Positions 40,884 through 50,099 of a stretch of DNA of 64,000 bases are shown piece after piece. How positions within the stretch are numbered: position 1 is the stretch's first letter; each line of letters opens with the position of its first letter. Source of the stretch: an uncultured Verrucomicrobiota bacterium (lineage in GTDB: Bacteria > Verrucomicrobiota > Verrucomicrobiia > Chthoniobacterales > JACTMZ01); contig CAJBKE010000037.1 in NCBI GenBank assembly GCA_903953565.1, positions 1 to 64,000 of the forward strand. The letters run 5' to 3'. The position numbers were made by a program, and so were the translations under genes. The notes beneath the pieces were generated by a model that worked only from the letters and a program-made list of their open reading frames with translations, did not search any database and was not told the origin of the DNA.

Positions 40884-41443
40884 GCCGCGGCACGCTCCCG
40901 CGCAGGACGCGACCAGTCGACACCGACACGCTGCTTGCGACCTAGCCGGTCGTGGTAAAACACTTCTCCGTTGGCCATGCCATGCTCGTGGACGAGACGC
41001 GTCACTTTGACGTCGAAGCAGCAATAACGCGCCACCTCGACCTTACGCCCCTGCCGCCACCATTTGATCGCGTCGAGTCCGTCCGCCGTCTTGCCGCAAC
41101 CGATGGTGGACTGAGCCACGGAATCCAAACCGATGCGGTGACCTATTTTTTCCTCCAGCGAAACCATCAGATCGAGCGTCGGCACGCTGTGCGCGAGGTC
41201 GATCACGGTATAACCCATGAGGACCTCGTAATCGAAATTGATCACATTGAAACCGACCACCAAGTCGGCGCGCTGAAGCTGCCCGACCAGATCATGCACC
41301 CGGTCCTCGCCGTAAACCGTATACCGTCCCGCGCCCGTGCTGTAGGTGGCTCCCACGGTCATGCCCATGGCCGCCTTTTTGTCCCACCCCCCCGCGTCAT
41401 TGGCCGTCCGCTGCGTTTCCAGATCGAAATAAACAATATCCAT
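40880..41443 (-). CDS. DEDD-type RNase H-like exonuclease
   Basis: 187 residues. The DEDD acidic pattern is visible: YFDLETQ (Asp6, Glu8), VGFNVINFDYEVL (Asp) and YCCFDVKVT (Asp). The fold resembles the PolB-like/YprB-type 3'-5' exonuclease domain, with a Cys-rich middle (STIGCGKTADGLDAIKWWRQG). A role in DNA or RNA trimming is inferred. Overlaps the TPR gene by 4 nt. Confidence 0.8.
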   Translation of the reverse strand: MDIVYFDLETQRTANDAGGWDKKAAMGMTVGATYSTGAGRYTVYGEDRVHDLVGQLQRADLVVGFNVINFDYEVLMGYTVIDLAHSVPTLDLMVSLEEKIGHRIGLDSVAQSTIGCGKTADGLDAIKWWRQGRKVEVARYCCFDVKVTRLVHEHGMANGEVFYHDRLGRKQRVGVDWSRPARERAAA

Positions 41444-41537
41444 CGCCGTGACCGTCCTTTGTATCCGCCGCCGCGCCGCGCGGCAATCGCCGCTTGAGCC
41501 CGGGCCTTCCCTGCGCTTTAGTGCCGGATCACGTTGC

Positions 41538-41611
41538 GCACCCGTAGCTCAACTGGATAGAGCGTCGGCCTCCGAAGCCGAAGGTTGTGGGTTCGACCCC
41601 CGCCGGGTGCA
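41538..41611 (+). tRNA. tRNA-Arg (anticodon CCG)
   Basis: Acceptor GCACCCG/CGGGTGC, D-stem GCTC/GAGC, anticodon stem TCGGC/GCCGA with loop CTCCGAA (anticodon CCG), T-arm GTGGG-TTCGACC-CCCGC. CCA is not encoded. It decodes CGG. Confidence 0.95.
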
Positions 41612-41617
41612 AATTTC

Positions 41618-41815
41618 TCAGGAAAGGGACGGCAGATAGCGGTAGGGCTGATCGATGTAGGGCTGGTGCCAGGTATCTTCCGTCTCGCCGCTGTCTTGGA
41701 TCTCCTGATCGGGCATAACCATGACAAGCACGCGATGTTTGCGGCTGAAGTGCGCGGGTTGGGTCAACCTAACGTCACCTTTCTCGTCGATCTCCGCCTC
41801 GAGGGTTTGAATCAT
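41618..41815 (-). CDS. small antitoxin-like protein
   Basis: 65 residues. The first half ([35 protein letters not shown]) matches the general layout of short AbrB/DUF104/DUF2281-type antitoxins (strand, 'G-v-L-p---L', 'vlVtv'). No toxin gene adjoins it: the tRNA is on one side and a spermidine synthase-like gene on the other. A promoter-like TTGACG-N16-TAGTTT ends 6 nt before its ATG. Confidence 0.6.
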   Translation of the reverse strand: MIQTLEAEIDEKGDVRLTQPAHFSRKHRVLVMVMPDQEIQDSGETEDTWHQPYIDQPYRYLPSLS

Positions 41816-41821
41816 GCCTGA

Positions 41822-41849
41822 AAACTAAGCAGGAAGCGTGCCGCGTCAA
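41822..41849 (-). promoter_or_regulatory. promoter of antitoxin-like gene
   Basis: Minus strand TTGACG (41849-41844), 16 nt, TAGTTT (41827-41822), 6 nt, ATG 41815. The near-leaderless layout matches the TA promoters, though the boxes differ. Confidence 0.45.
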
Positions 41850-41903
41850 ATGGGAGGCAGCGAAACCATAGGTGCCGCGGACCACATTCAGAGGCTTCGG
41901 ACT

Positions 41904-42638
41904 CTAGCGAGGTGCCAGATAGACAGTGCTGGAGGATTCCTCTTCGAGCAGCGGGTTGGGAAAGCGGACGGTTTCGGCGCGGGCGGCGGGGAACACTTCG
42001 TGCAGGGATTGTAGAAATTCTTCGTCGGGCGGACCATCGGACCACATGGCGAAGATGCCGCCGGGGTGAAGTTGGGCGGCGAGACGGAGCAGTCCTTCGG
42101 GGCGGTAGAAGGCGGCGTTGGTTTCGTCGAGCAGGTTGCTCGGGGAATGATCGATATCGAGCAGCACGGCATGCCATTTTGCGCCGGGCATGGCCGGATC
42201 GAAACCTGTGGCGGGATCCGCGGCTCTCGCGAAAAAATCCCCGTGCAAAAAACGGCAGCGCGGATCGGCGGTGAGAACCGGTCCGAGCGGCACCAAGCCA
42301 CGGCTATGCCATTCGATGACCGGCGACAGCACTTCGACCACGGCGAGCGAGCGGACGGCGGGATACCTCAACGCGGCTTGGGCGGTGTAGCCGAGACCGA
42401 GTCCGCCGACCACGACATCGAGCGGGCCTTCGCGTCCGTTCAGGGCGAGATCGGCCAGTGCGATTTCCACGGCGGTGAACAAACTCGACATGAGGAAGCC
42501 TCCACCGAGCGTGATCTCGTAGACTTCGGTGTCTTCCAATGACGCGACGATCCGCCGGCGCAGAGCGAGATCGCCGAGCGGGGTGGGTTGAAAATCTATT
42601 TCCTCGAAAAAGGGACGCTGAGGTTTGTCGGCGGGCAT
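41904..42638 (-). CDS. spermidine synthase-like protein
   Basis: 244 residues. VVVGGLGLGYTAQAALRYP (SAM-type glycine loop), LAVVEVLSPVIEWH, AVLLDIDHSP and PGGIFAMWSDGPPDEEF. Spermidine synthase/methyltransferase fold, but the polyamine-synthase aspartates are again altered. It follows addA by 46 bp on the same strand and may be transcribed with addBA. Confidence 0.8.
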   Translation of the reverse strand: MPADKPQRPFFEEIDFQPTPLGDLALRRRIVASLEDTEVYEITLGGGFLMSSLFTAVEIALADLALNGREGPLDVVVGGLGLGYTAQAALRYPAVRSLAVVEVLSPVIEWHSRGLVPLGPVLTADPRCRFLHGDFFARAADPATGFDPAMPGAKWHAVLLDIDHSPSNLLDETNAAFYRPEGLLRLAAQLHPGGIFAMWSDGPPDEEFLQSLHEVFPAARAETVRFPNPLLEEESSSTVYLAPR

Positions 42639-42659
42639 GTGTGTTGTCGAGGGGCTTCG

Positions 42660-42683
42660 ACGCCGGGGACGGCGCCGCTACAT
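42660..42683. repeat. TGTAGCGGCG repeat, half copy
   Basis: Ends in GGCGCCGCTACA (inverted TGTAGCGGCGCC), between addA and the spermidine synthase-like gene. Confidence 0.45.
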
Positions 42684-42684
42684 T

Positions 42685-45600
42685 TTATGGCAGTGTTGGC
42701 TTTTGCGTCGACGATTGGACGGAGATCGCGGTGGCAGATACTTGGGTGAGATCGAGGCCGAGAAGTTTGGCTGCCGCCGTGCGGTAGGATTCGAGTTGGT
42801 CTTGGTATTTTTTTGAAAGATCAAAGTCTGGGGGCTCGTTTTTGAAATCGTAGATCTGCGCCGCGACGGGCTGTCCGTTGTTCAGTTTGACGAACACGCG
42901 ATCGAAGGTTCCTGTGTGGATTTGGCCGTCGATTTCCACGTCGTAGGTGCGTTCGCGCCAGAGAAGAAATTCGCCTTCGGGACGGATGAATACTTTACCG
43001 GCATCCGATGTGGCAAGGAAGTGGCTCACTATTTCGGCGGCCGCGTTATCACCGGAAATTTCCGGCGGCTCACCATCAAACCACTCGATGGCGGCAAGAA
43101 GACGGTGCACTTCAGTGCCGAGTTCGCGGGCTTCGCGGTTGGTGATGATGGATTCGAGGCGACGGGGTTGGCGGCGGGAAGGAGAAGAGGAGGAGCGAGG
43201 ACTGATACCTGAAACCTGAGGGCTGAGTGAAAGGGTATCCGAAGGCGACGGGAGGTCAGAGAAGGGCGGCTCGGTCTTGGGGTATTCGTTGAACCACTTT
43301 GGATTGCCGATTTCGCGGTGGTCGGTATCGCCGGGGAAGGTGTTTTCCAGCCACTTGCCGGCGTGTTTCACATTACGGCCAGCGGCAGTGACGCAGTAGA
43401 GCGCTTTTTTGGCACGGGTCATGGCCACGTAGAGAACGCAGAGAGACTCGTAGGATTGGCGGGCACGGATTTCTTCCCGGGCGGACTTGAGGACCGGATC
43501 GGCTTCGCAGAATTCTTTGCGCGGCAGGGCGAGTCCCCATTGGACAGTGCCATGTTCGTCGCGATGCAGGGAAATGCGGGCATCGTCACGGAATTCGCTC
43601 ATCGCCTTGCCGCCCAACTCGGGAAGAATAACGACATCAACACCGAGCCCTTTGGCCTGATGAACGGTCATGACACGGATCGCGCCGGGCGTTTCATTTT
43701 CCTCGAGGGTGCGGTGCTCGAGGGTGCGGACAAGACCGGCCCAGTCCCCGGCCCCACCGCGGGAGGAATCAAAAGCGGCGGTCGTGGCCGCGAAAGCATC
43801 AAGTTCGTGCGGGGTGATAATGCCGACGGTGACGGCACTTTGGATCCATCCGCGGACAACTGGCGCAAACCCGGTTCGGGCAGCAAGGCGGGCGGCGGCG
43901 GTGAAGGCTCCTACATCATGTCTTATGACATATCGCCAAGGCGAAGCCAGGACATGATCGCGGGAAATAAGGTCCGCCGGCGAGGCGATGAAGCGGATGA
44001 GAGAAACCAATGCAATGCCGGCCGGGGTAGCGAGGCAGGGATTCACTTTGCCTTCGGCCGCGGCGGGGATACCGGCTTTTTTCAAGATGCCGACATAGCG
44101 GGCGAGTTCGTCATTGGTGCGGACGAGGATGGCGCAATCGAGTCCGCGGGCCAGCGGTTCGACTTCGCGGAGAATACTCAGGGCCTGACGCGAGAGGGCT
44201 TCGTCCGAGGATTCATCGTCCGCGGGACTGACCACATCGAGGCAGGCATATCCCTCGGGGGCATCCGGGCGCGCGCGATGGGAGACCCAGGCTTGGGTCC
44301 AGGCGCGGACAGTTGGTGCGGAGAAGCGGAAGTCTCCGGCGTGACGATCGAGCGTTTCCGGATTGAGGACGCTTTCCACCGCGCGGACGACGGCCTGCGA
44401 GGAGCGGTGGGAAACTTCCAGTTCCTCTTTTTGGACCACTTCGGTTTTGCCGTGGTTGTAGCGGGATTGGATTTCCCAGAAGAGTCGTGCGTCGCCGCCG
44501 CGCCATCCGTAAATGGCCTGCTTGGTGTCGCCGACATAGAAAAAGGTGCGGGCGCCTGAAGTATCTTGGATGATTTCGTCGGCGAGCGAATCAAGGATGC
44601 GCCACTGGGTGCGGCTGGTGTCCTGGAATTCGTCGAGCAGCCAGTGGTCATGGCGACCGTCGAGACGGTAGTCGAGATCTCGCCGCCAGGAGTCCTGCGC
44701 GCTGTGGGCGAGGAAGAGGGCGACGTCGGCAAAAGTGAGCGCTCCGGTTTCGCGCACAGTGGCGTCATAGACGGACTCGTAGCGGGCCAGCAGGGCGTGG
44801 AGTGCGCGGGACGAGTCGAGCTTTGCTTGGACTTCGAGTTTGATCAAAGACCGGCGGAGATTTTCGCGGAGTTCGGGGAGGCGTCCCCTTAGGTAGAGGC
44901 GGTCTTCGATTTTGCCACCGACGGGAATGTAGGGTTCGCCGGTGGCGGTATCCTCGCTGTGGCCGGCGAGCTTTCCAGCGAGAAATTTTTCCAGCTTTTC
45001 ATCCATGCGGCGCGGCGGACGATGGGCGAGGGCGAGTTCGAACCACGCGTTCCACTGGTCTTTTGCTTTGGCGCCGAGGTCGGGATGAGTCGCGGCCATT
45101 TCCTCGCGCAAAGCGCGGACGGCTTCCTCCACCGAGCTAGCGGTGAGTATACCATCGTGGCCGGGCCAGATGCGGTCCGCATCTCCCCACGCGATGCCGG
45201 ACGGTGTATCGAGATAATTTTGTTGGAGGCCGGCTGCGGCGGATTCGATCGTGCCGAGAACGGAGCGATCGGAGCGGTTGCGACTTTCCTGGCGGAGCAG
45301 TTCCACGAGTTGGTCGAGTCCCCCCTTGGTGCCAGCGGCGGCGGCGAAGAGACGGTCGAGGGCAAGGCGGCGGTATTCCTCGAGTCCGGCCTCGTCGAGA
45401 AGGTGAAACTCGCGGCCGAGTCCGAGTTCGAAGGGAAAAGCGCGCACGATGCGCCCGAAAAAACCGTCCATCGTACCCATGGAAAGGCGCGGGAGCGCGG
45501 CGGTGAGTTGTCGGAGCCATGCGCGGCATTGGACGGCGGTAAGATCCGGGTCACCAAGTTCGATGCGCAACCGATCGAGTTCGGCGGTGTTGCGGGAGGC

Positions 45601-45786
45601 GACGGCGAGGCGTCCGAAAAGTTTCTGCAAAAACTCGGCAGCGGCTTTGCGAGTGAAGGTTAGAGCGAGGATGCGATCCGGGGACTCGCCGCGGGCGAGG
45701 AGTTCGAGACAGCGGGTGACGAGGCGGTAAGTTTTGCCGCTGCCGGCATTGGCCACGATGAGGAGGACGCGGGCGATGTCTTTCAT
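42685..45786 (-). CDS. addA: UvrD-type helicase-nuclease AddA
   Basis: 1033 residues from ATG 45786, overlapping the addB stop (ATGA). Walker A ANAGSGKT (12-19), TFTRKAAAEF, Walker B/Q-motif region DEFQDTSRTQWRIL, GDTKQAIYGWRGGDARLF, VMTVHQAKGLGVDVVILPEL, and a C-terminal PD-(D/E)XK nuclease (GTEVHRLL, GTFDRVFVKL, YDFKNE, QLESYR). With AddB it resects double-strand ends for RecA loading. Confidence 0.94.
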   Translation of the reverse strand: MKDIARVLLIVANAGSGKTYRLVTRCLELLARGESPDRILALTFTRKAAAEFLQKLFGRLAVASRNTAELDRLRIELGDPDLTAVQCRAWLRQLTAALPRLSMGTMDGFFGRIVRAFPFELGLGREFHLLDEAGLEEYRRLALDRLFAAAAGTKGGLDQLVELLRQESRNRSDRSVLGTIESAAAGLQQNYLDTPSGIAWGDADRIWPGHDGILTASSVEEAVRALREEMAATHPDLGAKAKDQWNAWFELALAHRPPRRMDEKLEKFLAGKLAGHSEDTATGEPYIPVGGKIEDRLYLRGRLPELRENLRRSLIKLEVQAKLDSSRALHALLARYESVYDATVRETGALTFADVALFLAHSAQDSWRRDLDYRLDGRHDHWLLDEFQDTSRTQWRILDSLADEIIQDTSGARTFFYVGDTKQAIYGWRGGDARLFWEIQSRYNHGKTEVVQKEELEVSHRSSQAVVRAVESVLNPETLDRHAGDFRFSAPTVRAWTQAWVSHRARPDAPEGYACLDVVSPADDESSDEALSRQALSILREVEPLARGLDCAILVRTNDELARYVGILKKAGIPAAAEGKVNPCLATPAGIALVSLIRFIASPADLISRDHVLASPWRYVIRHDVGAFTAAARLAARTGFAPVVRGWIQSAVTVGIITPHELDAFAATTAAFDSSRGGAGDWAGLVRTLEHRTLEENETPGAIRVMTVHQAKGLGVDVVILPELGGKAMSEFRDDARISLHRDEHGTVQWGLALPRKEFCEADPVLKSAREEIRARQSYESLCVLYVAMTRAKKALYCVTAAGRNVKHAGKWLENTFPGDTDHREIGNPKWFNEYPKTEPPFSDLPSPSDTLSLSPQVSGISPRSSSSPSRRQPRRLESIITNREARELGTEVHRLLAAIEWFDGEPPEISGDNAAAEIVSHFLATSDAGKVFIRPEGEFLLWRERTYDVEIDGQIHTGTFDRVFVKLNNGQPVAAQIYDFKNEPPDFDLSKKYQDQLESYRTAAAKLLGLDLTQVSATAISVQSSTQKPTLP

Positions 45787-48560
45787 GGTCGCCCCTCCAA
45801 ATGAGCGATGCTGGCTTGGTCGAATATTTGCCGCGGATCCTCGCCGCCGAACCATTCGGCAAAGTTGTCATATTTAACCTTTTCGGCTGGCGGCCAAAAA
45901 TTCCCGCGGCCCACACGTTCCGCGATGGCGGTGGCACAAATTTCGGCTGCGCTTTGCGTTATTTCGTCGAGACCGAGCAGCGCTATCTGGGTGTCATCGG
46001 GGTCGCCGGGTAAGAGGAGGTAACCGGTGGCCAGTCCTTTCTTGGCGTGGTTGGGCCATATCTTCGCCGCAAGGCGGCGGTAAAGAGGGAGTTGCAGATC
46101 GGTCCATGATTTAACGACCGGGCGGTCGCGACTGTCGGTGCGCGTGATGGCGGCTTCGGGCAGTTCGTTATCTTCACAAGGCGGACCAAAATGGGTGTCT
46201 TCCGGAGTTTGGGTTTTGGCGAAGGTTTTGTAGTCGAGAACGCGCAAACCGTGTTCCTCGTGCGTTTCGACCCGATCCATCGTGCCGGTGAGCGCGAGCG
46301 GTCCGATGGTGAACCCGTCTTCTTTTTTCACAGCATATTCACTTTCAATGAGGCGCCAACCGGCGCGGCGCTCGGCGGCCTGCACGGCGGCAAGGTGGCG
46401 GAGGCGCACGCGCATCGATTCGGTTTGCACGAGAACAACGGGTGCGGGGTGGCGGCCGTAGTGACGGGCCACGACTCGCTCGAGTTCTTTTCCGAGGTAA
46501 GCGGAGATCAGCTTTTCGTCCGTGCTGTCATGCGGTCCGTCCTTGTGAAAATTCTCGAGCACGCGATGAAGGAGAGTTCCGTAGTCGGAGGCGCCGATTT
46601 CGCGCTGGTCGGGATCGAAGGGCTGTAACTTTTTGACCTGCGAAAGATAAAAACGGAGGGGACATTCGAGGTAGTGTTTGAAACCGGTGACGCGGATGGC
46701 GGTGACGGGATCCGGTTTTTCAAGATGAAGCTGCCACGAGAGAGATGGTTGATGGACGCGCGGGCGCGCGGGTGATGGTTGGAAAATTTTCGTAATGCGC
46801 TCGGCCAATTCGTCGTCCGGACAACCGAAGAGGAGACGCGACGGGCGGTTGGGTTCGCCTTCGGGGCGGAAACGACTGAAGCCGAGGCGAAGTCGGTCCG
46901 GTCCGTGGGCACGGATAAGACACGAGAGGAGATAAGCATCGCGGGCGTAGCGCGTTGCTTGGGAGGCAAGACCGAGGCGGGCGCGGATGGCATCGGGCAG
47001 GAAAGCATCCTCACTCACTCCCGAAGGCAACGCACCTTCGCGGCAGCCGGCGAGACAGAGAACCGCCGCGTCCGACCATGGGGCTTCGAGCCAACCGAGG
47101 ATTTCCACGGCGCCCTCCGTGGCGGGGATGAAGAGGCGACGGTCTTCAATCTGATGTTGATGCAGTGCTTGCTGCCAATCGGGCGGAAAATCGCGGAGCA
47201 GTGGGGAGCTGGCGGAATCGTCGAGAGCCTCGACCAAGGATTCGAGAGCGGAGGCGGTGGATGGCTCACTGTCTTCAACATCTTTGTAGAGTGCAGCGAG
47301 AAGTTCGCGGCCTTGGAGTTTTCGTCCGGTGAAATTATCGAGGAGGGCGATGAATTGGCGGAGTTGTTCGGTGTCCGCATGGTCGGAGGATTGCCAGGCG
47401 GCAGACCAGTCGCGGGCGGCATCGAGCGATTGGCAAAGTTTTTCCGCCAGCAGACGATCGCAAGCTGCGGCGGCCTCGTCCGCGACGAGGTCGGATCCGG
47501 CGACGAGCAACTCCGCGAAAACGGGCAATTGAAGTAGCGGACGCAGGGTACGCAGGCGTTGGTGGCTCAGGAAATCATCCCATAGGGTGAGAATGGTGGC
47601 GGCCTCCGTTTGGGCAAGTGATCGACCTTCGGGCAGATAAGGCACCGCTCCGCGGAGAACAACTTCGGCTTCGAGTGCGCTGGTCGATTCGGGTGCGGCG
47701 GAGACGAGGGCGAACCCTTTTTGTCCATGGCGCGCGGCGAATTCCAGGAGGGCGGAGGCTTCCCCGTCGACATCATTTTCTATAACAAGCAAAACTTCCG
47801 GAACTTGCACCGGATGCGTGGCCCACCATTCCTGATCAGGGCGCCCCCAGGGATCAAGGCGCGCGTCTTTATCCCCCGCGGTGGCGCAAAGGATTTCCAC
47901 GGCAATACCTTGGCCTTGCGCCGCCATGAGCCACTCGATGGTGATGGTCGGTAGATCGGGAACGGCGGCAACAACAATGCGGCGGAGATGGGGAGCGAGT
48001 GATGGTTTGACCGATTGCTGCACGCGCACCGCATTCGGGTCGGGACGACCGGCGCGTTCGAGAATTTGTCGATACGTGATGTAAAGTTTGCCGAACTCCT
48101 GCCAACGCGGGGAATCCTGCGGACAAAGTTCCGGCAGGCGGGCGGATGAAGGGTCGAGTCCTGCTTCGGCGAGTGTATTGCCGACACCGATGAGGCGGGT
48201 GGCCACACCGATCCAGTCTTCGGGGGTGGAGAGTTTGACCGCGGAAGGAATGAGGGAGGCGAATTTTGCTCGGGATGTTTCTTGAAGAACTTTGACCCAT
48301 GCGGCCAAACGTTCGAGGGAGGTTGCGGTTTTGATGTCGTCCGGCAGGAGAGCTTCCATCGGGAGCCGGAAACGGGGTGAAAGCACGCCGGATGACTGAT
48401 GGGCCAGTTCGGCGCGAATGGCGCGGGCTGCGCCGGCGGTAGGGACGATGACAAGGGTGTCTCCCAAATCCGGCGGGGTGCCGGAACGTCCCGCGAGAAG
48501 ATGTGCCGCGACTTGAGCAGACAGAGGTTCGGGACCGGTGAGAAAAGCGGGCGGATTCAA
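45783..48560 (-). CDS. addB: AddB-like helicase-like nuclease
   Basis: 925 residues. The N-terminal helicase fold is degenerate (TLVIVPTAGAARAIRAEL replaces a Walker A); a C-terminal PD-(D/E)XK nuclease follows CPLRFYLSQVKKLQP, with YGTLLHRVLENFH, VLDYKTFAK and DLQLPLYRRLA. No four-Cys iron-sulfur pattern is apparent, so it is closer to the alphaproteobacterial AddB type. Partner of AddA, upstream in the same operon. The 3' end overlaps addA by 4 nt. Confidence 0.9.
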   Translation of the reverse strand: MNPPAFLTGPEPLSAQVAAHLLAGRSGTPPDLGDTLVIVPTAGAARAIRAELAHQSSGVLSPRFRLPMEALLPDDIKTATSLERLAAWVKVLQETSRAKFASLIPSAVKLSTPEDWIGVATRLIGVGNTLAEAGLDPSSARLPELCPQDSPRWQEFGKLYITYRQILERAGRPDPNAVRVQQSVKPSLAPHLRRIVVAAVPDLPTITIEWLMAAQGQGIAVEILCATAGDKDARLDPWGRPDQEWWATHPVQVPEVLLVIENDVDGEASALLEFAARHGQKGFALVSAAPESTSALEAEVVLRGAVPYLPEGRSLAQTEAATILTLWDDFLSHQRLRTLRPLLQLPVFAELLVAGSDLVADEAAAACDRLLAEKLCQSLDAARDWSAAWQSSDHADTEQLRQFIALLDNFTGRKLQGRELLAALYKDVEDSEPSTASALESLVEALDDSASSPLLRDFPPDWQQALHQHQIEDRRLFIPATEGAVEILGWLEAPWSDAAVLCLAGCREGALPSGVSEDAFLPDAIRARLGLASQATRYARDAYLLSCLIRAHGPDRLRLGFSRFRPEGEPNRPSRLLFGCPDDELAERITKIFQPSPARPRVHQPSLSWQLHLEKPDPVTAIRVTGFKHYLECPLRFYLSQVKKLQPFDPDQREIGASDYGTLLHRVLENFHKDGPHDSTDEKLISAYLGKELERVVARHYGRHPAPVVLVQTESMRVRLRHLAAVQAAERRAGWRLIESEYAVKKEDGFTIGPLALTGTMDRVETHEEHGLRVLDYKTFAKTQTPEDTHFGPPCEDNELPEAAITRTDSRDRPVVKSWTDLQLPLYRRLAAKIWPNHAKKGLATGYLLLPGDPDDTQIALLGLDEITQSAAEICATAIAERVGRGNFWPPAEKVKYDNFAEWFGGEDPRQIFDQASIAHLEGRP

Positions 48561-48705
48561 GGCACTGGGAGCTTGGTTGAAACGGATAGATTAGACGAGG
48601 ATGGAGGCTGTCATAGTCAGAAAAGAAGGATGATACTTAAGTTCGAGGTTGGAATGGCGGCGGTGCATTAAAATTACAGAGTGTGTTTTTGATGTCATAA
48701 ATGGA

Positions 48706-48734
48706 TTGCTTTGGGGCGCGGGGCGGGTTATATT
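48706..48734 (+). promoter_or_regulatory. promoter of the third arm-like gene
   Basis: TTGCTT (48706-48711), 17 nt, TATATT (48729-48734), 12 nt, ATG 48747. Same spacing and TTGC start as the TA cassettes, but without the upstream repeat words. Confidence 0.5.
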
Positions 48735-48746
48735 TGCCGTCTTGCT

Positions 48747-48980
48747 ATGAAGAACAAACTTGTTGAGCTGCCGGACCGTAAATACGGGGCGAACCATCAC
48801 ATTTGGGACAACAACGGCACCTGGTGGTGTCACTTGAGCTTGGATCGCCGGAGCGGTCCGGCCAAGCGGATCCGTTTTTCGCTGCGCACGAACAATGTGC
48901 GCGAGGCGCGCAAGCGCCGGGATCTGATCATGAACGCCAACGAGGCCAAGGCCAAGGCGTTGATCAAGTCCTGGAAGTAA
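48747..48980 (+). CDS. small integrase-arm-like protein, distant homologue
   Basis: 77 residues: KYGANHHIWDNNGTWWCHLSLDRR, KRIRFSLRTNNVREARKRRD. It shares the NHH-W-NNGTWW-H and L-T-NV--AR-RRD core with the two near-identical proteins at 2224 and 16837, but little else. ATG 48747 is set by the promoter and by the alignment; an ATG at 48711 would precede the -10 box. The structured leader of the other two is absent. Nucleic-acid binding is inferred. Confidence 0.72.
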   Translation: MKNKLVELPDRKYGANHHIWDNNGTWWCHLSLDRRSGPAKRIRFSLRTNNVREARKRRDLIMNANEAKAKALIKSWK

Positions 48981-49045
48981 AGCTCCGAGACAGGGTCTCG
49001 TATACCGCTTGACTCGCACAACTGCCGGCGCAAGATGATTTTGAT

Positions 49046-49252
49046 ATGAAAATCATCCTCACCCTAGTGGCGGCGACCGTGCTCGCGGCCAGTCAAATCT
49101 TCGCGCATTGCGGCACCTGCGGTTCCGGCGGCGCGCATGTGGACAAAGACGGCTGCGTCAAAGGCCAGCCGTGCAGGTGTGTCGATTGCGGAAAGACCTG
49201 CGGTTCGAAGGCCTGCAAAGCGACCGAGGCCTGCAAGGACGACGGTTGCTAA
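49046..49252 (+). CDS. secreted Cys-rich metal-binding-like protein
   Basis: 68 residues. Signal peptide (ILTLVAATVLAASQIFA) and a mature chain of ~48 residues with 10 cysteines in CGTCGSG, CVKGQPCRCVDCGKTC, CKATEACKDDGC. The CxC and CxxC spacing suggests metal binding, metallothionein-like but exported. Unknown family. An intrinsic terminator follows 18 bp after the stop. Confidence 0.75.
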   Translation: MKIILTLVAATVLAASQIFAHCGTCGSGGAHVDKDGCVKGQPCRCVDCGKTCGSKACKATEACKDDGC

Positions 49253-49270
49253 ATCACAAGATATTCACCA

Positions 49271-49300
49271 AAGCCGGTTCCTTCGGGAGCCGGCTTTTTT
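49271..49300 (+). terminator. intrinsic terminator
   Basis: Stem AGCCGGTTCC/GGAGCCGGCT with UUCG tetraloop and a run of six T. Placed between two convergent genes; the A-run on the other side lets it serve both strands. Confidence 0.9.
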
Positions 49301-49307
49301 CGTGAAG

Positions 49308-50049
49308 CTAAGGTTCGGTGACGATGCGGTAGTAGGCTTCGCGGGCTGGCGCGTTGGTATCGTTGGACGCGCACTGGCGTATTGGAGGAAAGCTGAGCCC
49401 AGCGGATTTTTAGCACGTCGGCGTCGCGCATGAGATTCGTGATGGCGAATTGCTCCACGCGGATGTCCGAAAAGACAATGAGGCTATTGCCCTCGAGGGG
49501 GAGTTCCGAAAATACCGGGCCGAGTTGGTCTGTTGCGTCAACAACTTCGGCCGACCCGATGCGGTCGACGATGTTCATCCCCTGACCCAGAACGCCGCCA
49601 AACACGGCGTAACCTCCGGTCGGCGTGCCGGGGTTAAGCGCATTGTTGTCGGCCAAATTGAAGAACCACTGACTGGTGGCGCTATTCGGTTGCGATGTGC
49701 GCGCCATGGCAATGGTGCCCCGCACATTGCTTCTATTGGTCTCGAGCACAATGGGTGCCTGCGCGGGTATGTTGTAAATTGTGTTTCCCTCCAGCATGAA
49801 TCCCCCGCCCTGCACAATCTGAATACTCGCCGGGTTGTAGGTCGTGCTGCGGTGGATGAAAGTGCCGGCGTAATCGCCGCGGTTGGCGTAGGCCGCGAAA
49901 TTGGCCACGGACATGGGCGCCGCCTCGGGATCGAGAAGGACATCGAAGTCGCCTAAAGCCGATTGGAAGCGGGCGATGGGCGGTCCGGCGGTGGCAGACC
50001 CGCACAGCAGGGTGCAAAACGCGAGGATCGAGGCCAGCCAGCGAAACAT
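49308..50049 (-). CDS. secreted cyclophilin-type peptidyl-prolyl isomerase, probable C-terminal frameshift
   Basis: Signal peptide (LASILAFCTLLCGSATA), then a cyclophilin domain: FQSALGDFDVLLDPEAAPMSVANFAAY, TFIHRS, IQIVQGGGF, GTIAMAR, NSATSQWFFNL and YAVFGGVLGQGMNIVDRI. It catalyses prolyl cis-trans isomerisation outside the cytoplasm. The main frame ends at 49249 after translating through the terminator (KKPAPEGTGFG). Near 49365 another frame resumes with NAPAREAYYRIVTEP and stops at 49308, before the terminator. So the native C-terminus is probably in that frame, and a frameshift (natural or sequencing) lies around 49350-49385. Confidence 0.85.
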
Positions 50050-50099
50050 GCGGAAAAATTGCCTGCGCTTCGCCCGCTGGTCAACCTAGCTTGCCTCGA

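Noticed and set aside
41904-42638. Authentic spermidine synthase
   Set aside because: The fold matches, but the active-site aspartate pattern of SpeE is not kept and no SpeD/decarboxylase partner is nearby; called spermidine synthase-like only.
49249-49307. Long C-terminal tail of the cyclophilin
   Set aside because: It is a translation of the intrinsic terminator; see the frameshift finding.
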